Positions 52,762 through 60,966 of a stretch of DNA of 64,000 nucleotides are shown here, one piece after another. The position numbers and the translations under genes are program-made. Origin of the DNA: Bacteroidales bacterium (GTDB lineage: Bacteria; Bacteroidota; Bacteroidia; Bacteroidales; UBA932); contig JAFSOA010000006.1 in assembly GCA_017447265.1 (NCBI GenBank), positions 124,001-188,000 on the forward strand. The letters are read 5' to 3'. Numbering within the stretch: the stretch's first letter is position 1; every line of letters begins with the position of its first letter. A model generated the notes under the pieces. The model searched no databases. It worked only from the letters and a program-made list of their open reading frames with translations, and was not told the origin of the DNA.

Positions 52762-54169
52762 TCCTTTCTGCTACACGCCCGCTCCCGCCATCGTCGAAGC
52801 CGCCCGGGCTTTGACCGCCCGCATCGACGCCACGCCCTCGCTCCGCGCTCTCTTTTCCGAAGGCAAGATGCTGGGCGTTCTCGAAGTAGAGCGCTCGCTA
52901 TGCTGCTCTGGTGTTTGCCTCGCTCCCGAAAAAAGGTCGCTGCACCAAACACCACCCGCTGCGTCGCTCGCTTACGACAGGGCGCAGCGGCGGGTGGTAT
53001 CGGGATGTGAGGGCATTTTTTCGCCCGAACAGAACGATGCCAGAGCAAGCGAAGCTCGATCATTCTTGTATGCTTTTTCTGGACTGGCCGGCGGCAGCGC
53101 CTGTGTCGAAGGATTCGTGCCGCCGATCTTTGACTGGAAGCCGGAAGACATCCAAAGTTCCTCGGCCGAAGAATCCAGAAGACTGCAGGACTGGCTCTTC
53201 GAACAATATGTCGTCGTCAACGGATATGGAGAGCGACGCAGCATCCGGCAGATCTTCGCCGCCCGCGGCCTCGTACCGCCCGGCGGCACCGGCGACTGCG
53301 CCGCGCCCAAGCTGCTGCACTACGCCCTGACCCACGGCCTCAAGCCCCTGGCCATCGGCGAATTCTGGTACGGTTCCTCCCCCGCCCGTGAAATCCGCCG
53401 CGCCGGCGCGTTCTATCCGGCCTGCACCGGTAAATGCGGTCCTCTGCTCGGCTACATGCTCCAGGGCGTGGACGTCGAACCCAATCCCCTTGAGAGCGAC
53501 GCTCACTGGCAGCTGTCCGAACCCGTCGTTCACTACGAAGACAGCTCGCTCATCGTCGTTGAAAAGCCTGCCGGCATGCTGGCCGTGCCCGGACGTCCGG
53601 TCAAAGGCGTTCCGCCCCGCCGCTCGCTGCAGGACTGGCTCAGTGACTATTGCGGCACGCCGGTCCTGGCCTGCCACCGCCTCGACATGGACACCTCCGG
53701 CCTCATGGTCTTCGCCAAGACGGCTGAAGCCCAGTCTGCTTTGCAGCAGCAATTTGAAAAAAGGGAAGTTTCCAAGGCCTATCTGGCCTGGATCATGGCG
53801 GGCGGCAAGGTCCTGACAGCCGGCGAGCGCGGAAAAATCACGCTTCCCATCGCACCCGACTGGTACGACCGTCCCCGGCAGATGGTCGATGAGCAGCAGG
53901 GAAAACCCGCCGTCACCGATTACGAAGTGCTGGAGCTCCGCGCCGACGGAACGGCCTGCGTGAAACTCATCCCCTACACCGGCCGCACCCACCAGCTCCG
54001 CGTTCACTGCGCTCATCCTGCGGGACTGAACCGGCCCATCATCGGCGACCGGCTGTATGGCGGCCAGCCTGCCGGAAGGCTGATGCTCCATGCCGCCGAG
54101 CTGCGTTTCCGCCACCCTTCCGACGGCCGCCGGATGGTCTTCGTCCTCCCGAAAACCGGCTGGAAATAA
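52751..54169 (+). CDS. RluA-family pseudouridine synthase with in-frame repeat insertion
   Basis: 472 residues. The family N-terminus (NNPFCYTPAPAIVEAARAL to GKMLGVLEVE, about 1-47) and FLYAFSGLAGG (from 105) are separated by about 58 unusual residues (48-105) encoded by two inverted palindromic repeat copies. After that the protein is normal: the middle region with GTGDCAAPKLLHYA, then the synthase domain with HRLDMDTSGLMVF (catalytic Asp) and TGRTHQLRVH. The frame stays open across the insertion, so the enzyme may still work. It starts in an overlap with the methyltransferase stop codon. Confidence 0.85.
52890..52972. repeat. Palindromic repeat family, copy C, inside a coding sequence
   Basis: Same orientation as copy B. 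Stem arms TGGTGTTTG and CAAACACCA, again changed on both sides relative to copies A and B. The loop holds CCTCGCTCCCGAAAAAAGGTCGC, like copy A. It codes for residues 48 to about 74 of the RluA-like protein. Confidence 0.75.
52980..53060. repeat. Palindromic repeat family, copy D, inverted next to copy C
   Basis: Diverged copy in the orientation of copy A, head-to-head with copy C. It keeps GCGGGTGGT, a six-T loop segment and CCAGAGCAAGCG. It codes for about residues 77-104 of the RluA-like protein. Confidence 0.6.
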
Positions 54170-54180
54170 AAACGGAACGG

Positions 54181-54432
54181 TGCCGTCAGGCACCTCCAAA
54201 ATAAAAACGAAGCCACACGGCTTCGAAAAATCGCGCCAAAGGCGCGAGGGGTCCGGGGGCAGGCCCCCGGTAGAAAGAAGTGCCGTCAGGCACCTCCAAA
54301 ATAAAAACGAAGCCACACGGCTTCGAAAACCGCGCCGAGGGCGCGAGGGGTCCGGGGGCAGGCCCCCGGTAAAAGGAAGTGCCGTCAGGCACCTCCAAAA
54401 TAAAAACGAAGCCACACGGCTTCGTTTATTTT
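54181..54432. repeat. About 100-bp tandem repeat, 2.5 units, 3' of tRNA-Cys
   Basis: Units at 54181-54280 and 54281-54379 plus a partial unit from 54380. Each has hairpins GTGCC-tgac-GGCAC, GAAGCC-gtgt-GGCTTC, CGCGCC/GGCGCG and CCGGGGG-cctg-CCCCCGG (minus-strand reading). Each also carries the words GGAGGTGCC, matching the tRNA-Cys ends. Together with the tRNA 3' end the partial unit makes a long inverted repeat (54388-54413 with 54418-54441). Confidence 0.92.
54397..54425 (-). terminator. Terminator of tRNA-Cys
   Basis: Minus strand: ACGAAGCC-gtgt-GGCTTCGT stem then TTTTATTTT. Further copies of the hairpin with its T-run recur in each tandem unit downstream. Confidence 0.75.
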
Positions 54433-54434
54433 GG

Positions 54435-54505
54435 AGGTGCCTAGCGGAATTGAACCGCTCTACCTGGTTTTGCAGACCAGTGCCTAACCTCCCGGCCCAG
54501 GCACC
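54435..54505 (-). tRNA. tRNA-Cys (anticodon GCA)
   Basis: 71 bases. Acceptor GGTGCCT/AGGCACC with discriminator T, D stem GCC/GGC, anticodon stem CTGGT/ACCAG with loop CTGCAAA (anticodon GCA), and T arm AGCGG-TTCAATT-CCGCT. CCA is not encoded. A minus-strand promoter lies just upstream. Confidence 0.97.
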
Positions 54506-54514
54506 AAGGGATTG

Positions 54515-54544
54515 CAAAGATACGGATTTTTTTTGATATGCAAA
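54515..54544 (-). promoter_or_regulatory. Promoter of tRNA-Cys
   Basis: Minus strand: TTTG (54544-54541), 18-base spacer, TATCTTTG (54522-54515), ending nine bases before the tRNA. Confidence 0.75.
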
Positions 54545-54607
54545 TATTTTTGCACCCGACAACCGGGATTGCAGAATAATGGCTAACTTCGCTTGCAAAT
54601 CCAGCGT

Positions 54608-54732
54608 ATGAAAAACAGATGCTTCGTTTTGGCCGCACTGCTGTCGTTCCTGACCCTCGGAGCCGCGGCACGGAGCTGCACTACGAGGACATCCAGGATG
54701 GCGCGGACCTGCTGTTCGTCATGAAGCGCTGA
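54608..54732 (+). pseudogene. Gene remnant: signal peptide and start of a YiiX-like hydrolase
   Basis: An ATG opens a signal peptide (MKNRCFVLAALLSFLTLG). After it the reading shifts, and another frame continues TELHYEDIQDGADLLFVMKR then stops. That phrase resembles the start of YiiX/YebB-type NlpC/P60 cysteine hydrolases of Bacteroidota. The rest of the gene is absent; DUF1295 coding sequence begins 43 bases later on the other strand. Weak, based on short matches. Confidence 0.4.
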
Positions 54733-54774
54733 AGCAAGATGTCCTGGTCCGCTAAAATGAAGCATCCGTACAGA

Positions 54775-55725
54775 TCAGACAGTAAACTTCTTTCCAGGGA
54801 AAAAGCGTGAAACCTGCTGGCAATAGCGGGCGTAGGCCGGGTATTTGCCGCCGCTGATCTGCTCGGCGAGGGTGGAACTGCCCAGGAAGAGCACGATGAG
54901 CAGCAGCGCGCCGATGATGCTCCAATTGAAGACGCCGATGCCGGCGCCGATGGAGAAAAGATAGAAGCACACCCAGATGCTCTGCTCCGCAAAATAGTTG
55001 GGATGCCGGCTGACGCCCCAGAGGCCCCGCGTGTTGAAGCCCAGGTTGTAAGGTGCGGGAAGCTCTTCCAGCTTCTGGCCGGCCTTGATCATCTTCCATT
55101 TCCGTGTCTGGAAAGCCCACTGCTGCTCGTCGGCAATCGTCTCGTACAGGATGAACGAGAACATCAGGACGGCCGCCACGACATCCATGACGCCGAAAGG
55201 CCGCGTCGAGTTCATGCTCACCAGGGCCGGGAACGTGGTCATCAGGATCAGCGCGTTCTGGTAGATGGAGATAAAGAACAGGTCGAAGAGCATCCAGGGA
55301 CCGCGCTTGCCGTTGAAAGGCGCCCCCGTGCGGACAATCGCCCAGCGGTAATCTTCCACGCCTTCCCAGAACTTCCAGTGATAGGCGCCCTTGCGCGCGA
55401 AATTGAAAGTCAGCCGGATCCCCCAGAGCGTGGCCAGAACGGCCATCACCACAAGACGGGGCTTCATGCCCCCTTGCACGGCAATGATCCAGACATAAAT
55501 CTCCGGAAGAATACTCCAGAGCTTGTCCATCTGGGAATTGTTGCCGGTCAGCTCGCCTGTGACGAAACAGAACAAGGCGCTGCAACCCATAATCACGAGC
55601 AGAATCTTCAGGGTGGACAGCTGCACGGCGTCCAGGGCCGGCCCGACCAGGAAATAAAGCAGCGGGCAAACGACCAGCGACAGGCCCAGCAACGTGGCCA
55701 TCAAGGGGATGTTCATTTTATTCAT
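54775..55725 (-). CDS. DUF1295 membrane protein (steroid 5-alpha reductase-like fold)
   Basis: 316 residues from the ATG giving MNKMNIPL, with about eight hydrophobic helices. The C-terminal half holds the family signature GLWGVSRHPNYFAEQSIW, shared with steroid-reductase and isoprenylcysteine methyltransferase-like membrane enzymes, where the His-Pro-Asn region lies near the cofactor. The reaction is unknown; NADPH-dependent reduction is the family expectation. It starts one base after the TIM-barrel lipoprotein gene and is probably co-transcribed. Confidence 0.85.
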   Translation of the reverse strand: MNKMNIPLMATLLGLSLVVCPLLYFLVGPALDAVQLSTLKILLVIMGCSALFCFVTGELTGNNSQMDKLWSILPEIYVWIIAVQGGMKPRLVVMAVLATLWGIRLTFNFARKGAYHWKFWEGVEDYRWAIVRTGAPFNGKRGPWMLFDLFFISIYQNALILMTTFPALVSMNSTRPFGVMDVVAAVLMFSFILYETIADEQQWAFQTRKWKMIKAGQKLEELPAPYNLGFNTRGLWGVSRHPNYFAEQSIWVCFYLFSIGAGIGVFNWSIIGALLLIVLFLGSSTLAEQISGGKYPAYARYCQQVSRFFPGKKFTV

Positions 55726-55726
55726 A

Positions 55727-56896
55727 TTACTTTCTATTAAAGATGACGATATGGGAATCGGGCGCCTCCATGATGTTCCAGGAGAGCACGGCGCCGTCAA
55801 GATGATGGCGCATGACCTCGTCCAGCGATTCCGTCACATATTCGGGCGAGGTCGGCACGACCCCTTCCCGGTAATTGATTTCGATGCCCGGATATTTGGC
55901 GCAGGGATACGGCGCCATGGCATCCAGCTGCGACGAGAGAAAAACCCGGTCCATGTTGAAGTCCGGATAGCCCGTGGCGCCCGGAACAGCCTTGCGGAGC
56001 AAATCGTATTCGAAGCCCATGCCGGCCGGGGCGAAGGTCATGCGGTAGAGCATCGGCTTGATGAAATCAGCGTGCCGGGCGAGGATGGCGTAGTCCTGCC
56101 CGACGAACGGAGCCATGAACGGGGCATAGAGGTCCATGCCGATCTCGAGGCCGCGGCTGCGCAGGCTGTCGGCAATGGCCGCCACCGCGCCGCTGACAAT
56201 ATGGCCTTTGGCCTCGAAAAAGCGGGCGGCCAGGGTATCCTTCAGGGTAAATCCGCCTTGCGGCGTATAGCCGCTGACCGAGAGGAAATCATCGCCTTTG
56301 GCCTCCCAGGCCATTCGCACGGTTTCCAGGTCAACGCCTTCTGCGGCAAATCGTTCCGCACAGTGCGGGCAGCCGCAGTTGAGCACGCCTCCGACACCGC
56401 TGACGAACGACTGGGTGCGGATGCGGTCGAGGAAGACGCCGTCGAAGCCGCAGTCGCTGAAACAGTTGTCATAGATCGCGACCACATGAGCGGCATTGAG
56501 CGGGTCAGAGGGGCAATTGAAGCGGAAGCCCTCCCCGGCCGCCAGGTCGTAGTTGGCCGGCACATGGCCCCACAGATCCACGGCGGACGTATTGTCGCAG
56601 ACTTCCTCGGTCTCGGCAAAGACCGGAAGCCAGAGCAGCATCTGGATGTTCTTCTCATGCAGGTAGTCCCCCACCTGCCGGTAGATCGCTTTGTCCAGGC
56701 TCCAGCCGATGATGACCTTCCTGACAGGAATCATCTGTCGGACGGAATCAATGCGGCCGATAATCTGGCCGGCCGTATAATCGGGCGTGTGCCAGCCGCC
56801 CAGCGACACCTGGACGATATATGCGGGTTCATCCTGCCGGGACTGGCAGGCAGCAATGGCCAACAGGCCAAGCATCAGGATCAGAAGCTTTTTCAT
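55727..56896 (-). CDS. Lipoprotein with a putative glycoside-hydrolase-like TIM barrel
   Basis: 389 residues from the ATG giving MKKLLILMLGL, with lipobox LLAIAAC near residue 17. The pattern of strands ending in VIIGWSLD, MLLWLPVF and FDGVFLDRIR is that of a (beta/alpha)8 barrel of putative glycosidases; the DGVFLDRIR Asp is the likely catalytic acid/base position. A CGCPHCAERF segment near 205 may bind a metal or form disulfides. Substrate unknown. It forms a unit with the DUF1295 gene. Confidence 0.7.
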   Translation of the reverse strand: MKKLLILMLGLLAIAACQSRQDEPAYIVQVSLGGWHTPDYTAGQIIGRIDSVRQMIPVRKVIIGWSLDKAIYRQVGDYLHEKNIQMLLWLPVFAETEEVCDNTSAVDLWGHVPANYDLAAGEGFRFNCPSDPLNAAHVVAIYDNCFSDCGFDGVFLDRIRTQSFVSGVGGVLNCGCPHCAERFAAEGVDLETVRMAWEAKGDDFLSVSGYTPQGGFTLKDTLAARFFEAKGHIVSGAVAAIADSLRSRGLEIGMDLYAPFMAPFVGQDYAILARHADFIKPMLYRMTFAPAGMGFEYDLLRKAVPGATGYPDFNMDRVFLSSQLDAMAPYPCAKYPGIEINYREGVVPTSPEYVTESLDEVMRHHLDGAVLSWNIMEAPDSHIVIFNRK

Positions 56897-56957
56897 AGTG
56901 GCGTCAAAGTTACGACGAATCATTCCAATCTCCAACGGGATTTTTCTTAAAAATGTG

Positions 56958-56965
56958 TATATTTG
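56958..56965 (+). promoter_or_regulatory. -7 promoter element of the HdeD-like gene
   Basis: TATATTTG 23 bases before the ATG. Confidence 0.65.
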
Positions 56966-56988
56966 TGGAATTAAACCATTTTATTACT

Positions 56989-57552
56989 ATGTCTAAAGCT
57001 TCTAAAATATGGCTCGGAATCGCAGGCTGCCTGCTTGTGATTCTCGGTATTGTCTGCATCACCCGGCCCGCCGGTACCCTTTTCGCCACCGCCTGGCTGA
57101 TCGGATGCTTCACCCTTTTCTCCGGCATGTTCAAGCTGATTTTCACCTTCCGGACGGAAAGATTTCTCCCCAATAGCGGCAGCCGCATGCTGTCGGCCAT
57201 CCTGCAGATCCTGCTCGGTATCTTCTTCCTGGCCTTCAGCGGCGCCCTGGCCGCTTCCCTGCCCATCATCTTCGCTATCTGGGTCATGGTCGAGGGTATC
57301 ATCATCGCCGTCCAGAGTTTCGACTACAAACGCGTGGGCTTCCCGTACTGGTGGGTCATGCTCCTGCTGGGCATCGGCGCCGTCATCCTCAGCATCTTCT
57401 TCGTCCGCAACCCGGTGGATTCCGCTGTGACGCTCTCCTCGCTCATCGGCATCGGCATCATCGCCCTCGGCGTCTCCTACCTTGTCGCCCTCGTGGGTAT
57501 CAAGAAGTTCGAGAAACAGGTCGAAGCATTCAAAACAGCTATCCAGCAATAA
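56989..57552 (+). CDS. HdeD family (DUF308) membrane protein
   Basis: 187 residues from the ATG giving MSKASKIWLGI. Six hydrophobic helices in three similar hairpins, with the repeated pattern LGIxxxILGIV and ILQILLGIFFLAFSG typical of DUF308/HdeD. HdeD is linked to acid resistance at high cell density in E. coli; function here is unknown. First gene of a three-gene set with DUF4199 and a glycosyltransferase. Confidence 0.85.
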   Translation: MSKASKIWLGIAGCLLVILGIVCITRPAGTLFATAWLIGCFTLFSGMFKLIFTFRTERFLPNSGSRMLSAILQILLGIFFLAFSGALAASLPIIFAIWVMVEGIIIAVQSFDYKRVGFPYWWVMLLLGIGAVILSIFFVRNPVDSAVTLSSLIGIGIIALGVSYLVALVGIKKFEKQVEAFKTAIQQ

Positions 57553-57570
57553 TCTCTTAACACAAACACT

Positions 57571-58128
57571 TTGGAACAGACAGCTAGCACCAACAGCTCC
57601 AAGTGGAGCCTGGCCGCCAGGGACGGATTGATCCTGGCCGCCGTCACCGTCGTCGTTTCGACCCTCACCTTCCTGACCGAAAACGCCATCTTGAGCGGAC
57701 TGCTCTGGTTCGTCAAACTGGCCGGCAGCATCTGGTTGCTGCGTATCATCATGAAACGATACGCCATCGACCATCCGGATGAATCGGTCTTCAGTTACGG
57801 GGTCATCGTGTGCGTGCTGTCTGCCCTGGTCTGTGCCGTCTGGGCCTTCGTCGAGTATCAGTTCTTGTTTCCTGATGCGGTGGTGAAGGCCTTTGACCAG
57901 ACCTTTGCCAGCTTCGAGAGCATGGGCGCCGCCATGCCGGAAGGCTTCGAAGAAGTGATGCTCAAGTTGGAGGACAGCTACGCCCAGATCAGCTGCATCA
58001 CCACTTTCTTCTGGTGCGCGCTCCTCGGCCTGCTATTCAGCGCCATCCTGTCACGCTCCGGCAAACCCAAAAGCGTCTTCACCGACGAAGAAATGAAGCA
58101 GAACAACGACGACGAATTCAATTTCTAA
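57571..58128 (+). CDS. DUF4199 membrane protein
   Basis: 185 residues starting at a TTG codon (no earlier ATG in the short gap). Four hydrophobic helices at about 19-37, 42-60, 70-92 and 140-162, with a polar loop FDQTFASFESMGAAMPEGFEE between the third and fourth; the C-terminus is acidic and Asn-rich. This matches the Bacteroidota-specific DUF4199 family, often encoded just before a family 2 glycosyltransferase, as here. Function unknown. Confidence 0.85.
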   Translation: MEQTASTNSSKWSLAARDGLILAAVTVVVSTLTFLTENAILSGLLWFVKLAGSIWLLRIIMKRYAIDHPDESVFSYGVIVCVLSALVCAVWAFVEYQFLFPDAVVKAFDQTFASFESMGAAMPEGFEEVMLKLEDSYAQISCITTFFWCALLGLLFSAILSRSGKPKSVFTDEEMKQNNDDEFNF

Positions 58129-58132
58129 GCCC

Positions 58133-59086
58133 ATGGACCTTTCGATTGTCATTTCCCTCTACAACGAAGAGGAATCCCTGCCCGAGCTCGTCCAATGGAT
58201 TGACCGCGCGCTGGCACCCCGGAACTACGAATACGAGATCATCATGGTCGACGACGGCAGCCGCGACCGTTCCTGGGGAGTCATCGAGGAACTCTCCAAG
58301 ACGTATCCCCGCATCCGGGCCATCGGCTTCCGCCGCAACTACGGCAAGTCGGCCGCGCTCTACTGCGGCTTCGAAGCCGCCCGGGGCGACATTGTGGTGA
58401 CGATGGACGCCGACCTGCAGGACAATCCCGAGGAGATTCCGGAGATGATCCGGATGATCAAGGAGGATGGATATGACCTGGTTTCCGGCTGGAAGAAGAA
58501 GCGCTACGACAACGTAGCCACGAAAAACCTGCCGTCCAAACTCTACAATGCCACGGCCCGCAAAGTGACCGGCATCAAGCTGCACGACATGAACTGCGGC
58601 CTGAAGGCCTACCGCAACGAGGTCGTCAAGAACATCGAGGTCTACGGGGAGATGCACCGTTTCATCCCCTACCTCGCCAAGAACGCCGGCTTCGAAAACA
58701 TCGGCGAGAAGGTGGTCCACCACCAGGCGCGCAAATACGGCAAGAGCAAATTCGGCATGAGCCGTTTCATCCACGGCTTCCTCGACCTGTTGTCCATCTG
58801 GTTCCTGCAGAAATTCGGCAAGAAGCCGATGCATCTCTTCGGCGCGTTCGGCACGCTCATCTTCATCATCGGTGCGGTATTGGCCATCTGGCTCATTGCG
58901 GCCAAGCTCATTGCCCAGGCCCATGGCGCGCCTTTCCGGGCCGTCACCGACCAGCCGCTCTTCTACCTGGCCCTGGTCGCCGTCCTCCTTGGCGCCCAGC
59001 TCTTCCTCACCGGCTTCCTCGGCGAAATGATCGCCCGTAACGCCTCCGAGCGCAACAGCTACAACATCAAGCGCACCATCCGCTAG
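58133..59086 (+). CDS. Family 2 glycosyltransferase (DPM1/GtrB-like)
   Basis: 317 residues. The GT-A catalytic domain has SIVISLYNEEESLPELV, IMVDDGSRD near 37-45 and MDADLQDNPEEIP (DxD, about 86-98). Two membrane helices near 240-262 and 277-299 anchor it. The DPM1/GtrB group moves a sugar from a nucleotide donor to polyprenyl phosphate on the cytoplasmic face. It lies four bases after DUF4199. The stop codon overlaps that of the convergent accessory operon. Confidence 0.9.
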   Translation: MDLSIVISLYNEEESLPELVQWIDRALAPRNYEYEIIMVDDGSRDRSWGVIEELSKTYPRIRAIGFRRNYGKSAALYCGFEAARGDIVVTMDADLQDNPEEIPEMIRMIKEDGYDLVSGWKKKRYDNVATKNLPSKLYNATARKVTGIKLHDMNCGLKAYRNEVVKNIEVYGEMHRFIPYLAKNAGFENIGEKVVHHQARKYGKSKFGMSRFIHGFLDLLSIWFLQKFGKKPMHLFGAFGTLIFIIGAVLAIWLIAAKLIAQAHGAPFRAVTDQPLFYLALVAVLLGAQLFLTGFLGEMIARNASERNSYNIKRTIR

Positions 59087-59511
59087 GCATCGCGCAGGTC
59101 GGCTAGAAAGTGAATGAATACACTTTCTCTCGCGCTGCGAACCGGATAGCCCATATCTTCCAGATACGCGGTAATGGCCACGTAATCTTCCTCCGTCACG
59201 CCGTTCAGCACTTTCAACGACTCGGCTGGCAACTGCACCAAGTCCAGCAGGACTTCCAGTTCATTGTCCAACAGGAGCTTTCTGGTCGTTTCGGGGAGAT
59301 TCAGGTCCATTGTCTTCATCGCCAGGGACGGATCCCGGTCAATGGCCTCCCGCAACGCCTGCGCACAGAGGAAGGAGCTCCATCGTAGCCTGTCCTGTGC
59401 CTTGACCGCCGTGCGATAGCGGGAGCGCAGATCTTCCTCCGTGTACTTCGCACGGAGAAGGGACACCTGCTCGGCAAGCCAGGGATTGGGGGAATGATGG
59501 CGCGCAGGCAT
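59083..59511 (-). CDS. Accessory operon protein with RpoA-CTD/helix-hairpin-helix-like module
   Basis: 142 residues, cytoplasmic. Residues 10-60 (NPWLAEQVSLLRAKYT, RWSSFLCAQALREAI) and 70-124 (LNLPETTRKLLLDNELEVLLDLVQLP to ITAYLEDMGYPV) match, in order, residues about 193-310 of the protein encoded just upstream. The second part resembles the RNA polymerase alpha C-terminal domain, a helix-hairpin-helix fold that can bind DNA or partner proteins. It looks like a stand-alone duplicate of that module. Function unknown; it is the last gene of a four-gene operon, five bases downstream of its paralogue. Confidence 0.7.
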   Translation of the reverse strand: MPARHHSPNPWLAEQVSLLRAKYTEEDLRSRYRTAVKAQDRLRWSSFLCAQALREAIDRDPSLAMKTMDLNLPETTRKLLLDNELEVLLDLVQLPAESLKVLNGVTEEDYVAITAYLEDMGYPVRSARESVFIHFLADLRDA

Positions 59512-59516
59512 AGGGC

Positions 59517-60962
59517 TTATTGCTTTGCGGCGGCCTCAGCGGCCAGTTGGCGGCATTTCTCCACCTCTTCCGACGCACCCCGCTCCTCATAGATGCTGGC
59601 AGCCAGGTTGAAACGGAGCAAGGCCGTTGTCGCCTGGCCCAGTTCGAGGAGCCATTTTCCTACATCGCGATGCGCGTCGGCCGCGAGGAGGTGCATATAA
59701 CCGTATGTGTATTCAAAATACGTCACCATAGCCGTCGCGTAGTCATTGAAGTTATGCGTGATTTCCGGACAAATGCCTCGTTTCTCCATCACGAAGTTGC
59801 AGTACAGGCAAAGGATCGAAGCCCGGCGTTCGACATCGATGTTTTTCTCATCGCATAAACGGTAGAGCGACTGGAAGGCGCGCACGGTTTCCTGGATGCG
59901 GACAGGATCGTCGCCACAGCTTTTCCGGAGCGTATCCACTTTCCTGAGCGCCGCACGATAAGCGCCGTAGCGCTGTTCCCGCTCGCGCGCATCTTCCCTG
60001 CGGCTGATCTTCCAGGTTTCCGCGTAAGCCCCTTTCGCCAAGTGGCAGCCGTTGGCAGCCAGATAGTCGTTGATCTCCTTTACGTTCTCCGGGCTGATGC
60101 CTTCCAACTCCCTGAGTTCTTCTTTCGTAATCTGCAGCAAGTCGTAGATCCTTTCGGCCCCGTGGTTGCCCAAGCGCGCCTGCACTTCATACGGAAGCGG
60201 TGTTTCCGCAATCCGCAGGGAATAGAAAGGATTGTACCGGGCCGCCTCCTCGAGGGCTTCCTGCGCCAGGAAGAAATCCCACCGCAGGCCCGGATCACCC
60301 TCCGCGGCACGCGCGTAGCATTCCCGCAGTTTTCCTTCTTCCTGCGTCGTCCGGAATATCGCCAGAAGGCCCGCCAGCCAGGGATTGACGGAAGCATCGG
60401 GATTCGGCTTCGCCAGGCCATACTTGGGCCAGTATTGCTGCAGGTCCTGCAGGATTTCCGCCAAATCCATCCTGATTTCTACCGCCTCGATGAGTATCAT
60501 TTGAAAATCACCATCCTCCTGCTCCACTTCTGCGATATTCAGGCGTTCCTCCGCGCTTGCTTCCAGGTAGTCCGCCATCTTGCTGTGCCGGAACAGGCGC
60601 TTTCCGGAGGCTAGCAGGCCAATCAGGGCGCGATAAGCGTCCTTCTTGTACACAAGCAATTTGTCATTGGACAGGCCCGTCATGTCCGCCCCGGATTCCG
60701 GAAGGTCCGGCGCAGGAACCGCCGGTCGGATCTGATATTTCTTGCAAACAGCCTCACAGGCATCCCAATAGGTTTTAAGATGGGCGAAATATTCCAGATA
60801 GTCAGCCTGCAGTACCGCCCACTCAGGGCGGATATGGCGCAGTCCCTTTTCCAGATCCTCCTCGCCTTCCGTGTATTCGAACAAGCGGTAGTATTCGTCG
60901 AACCAGGCCGGATCGAGGGAGGGTCGATCGAGTAAAAAGTGCTCAGAATGATGGGTTCCCAT
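59517..60962 (-). CDS. Accessory operon protein with RpoA-CTD-like module and helical repeats
   Basis: 481 residues, no signal peptide. Residues 1-185 are helical, with no known domain. Residues 193-310 hold the module shared with the 142-residue neighbour (NPWLAGLLAIFR, RWDFFLAQEALEEA, and IYDLLQITKEELRELEGISPENVKEI, the RpoA-CTD-like part). The C-terminal ~170 residues look like TPR-type helices (FQSLYRLCDEKNIDVERRA, ATTALLRFNLAASIYEERG). The layout suggests a scaffold or regulator. It is encoded between the PARP-like membrane protein and its small paralogue, with gaps of four to five bases. Confidence 0.7.
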   Translation of the reverse strand: MGTHHSEHFLLDRPSLDPAWFDEYYRLFEYTEGEEDLEKGLRHIRPEWAVLQADYLEYFAHLKTYWDACEAVCKKYQIRPAVPAPDLPESGADMTGLSNDKLLVYKKDAYRALIGLLASGKRLFRHSKMADYLEASAEERLNIAEVEQEDGDFQMILIEAVEIRMDLAEILQDLQQYWPKYGLAKPNPDASVNPWLAGLLAIFRTTQEEGKLRECYARAAEGDPGLRWDFFLAQEALEEAARYNPFYSLRIAETPLPYEVQARLGNHGAERIYDLLQITKEELRELEGISPENVKEINDYLAANGCHLAKGAYAETWKISRREDAREREQRYGAYRAALRKVDTLRKSCGDDPVRIQETVRAFQSLYRLCDEKNIDVERRASILCLYCNFVMEKRGICPEITHNFNDYATAMVTYFEYTYGYMHLLAADAHRDVGKWLLELGQATTALLRFNLAASIYEERGASEEVEKCRQLAAEAAAKQ

Positions 60963-60966
60963 ATGT

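Noticed and set aside
54181..54432. CRISPR array or group II intron beside tRNA-Cys
   Set aside because: Only tandem units of about 100 bp with hairpins, no spacer structure, no reverse transcriptase.
53060..54598. Long open frame on the minus strand opposite the RluA-like gene and the tandem repeat
   Set aside because: It has no family features, spans repeats and a tRNA gene, and is explained by G+C-rich codon bias of the real plus-strand gene.
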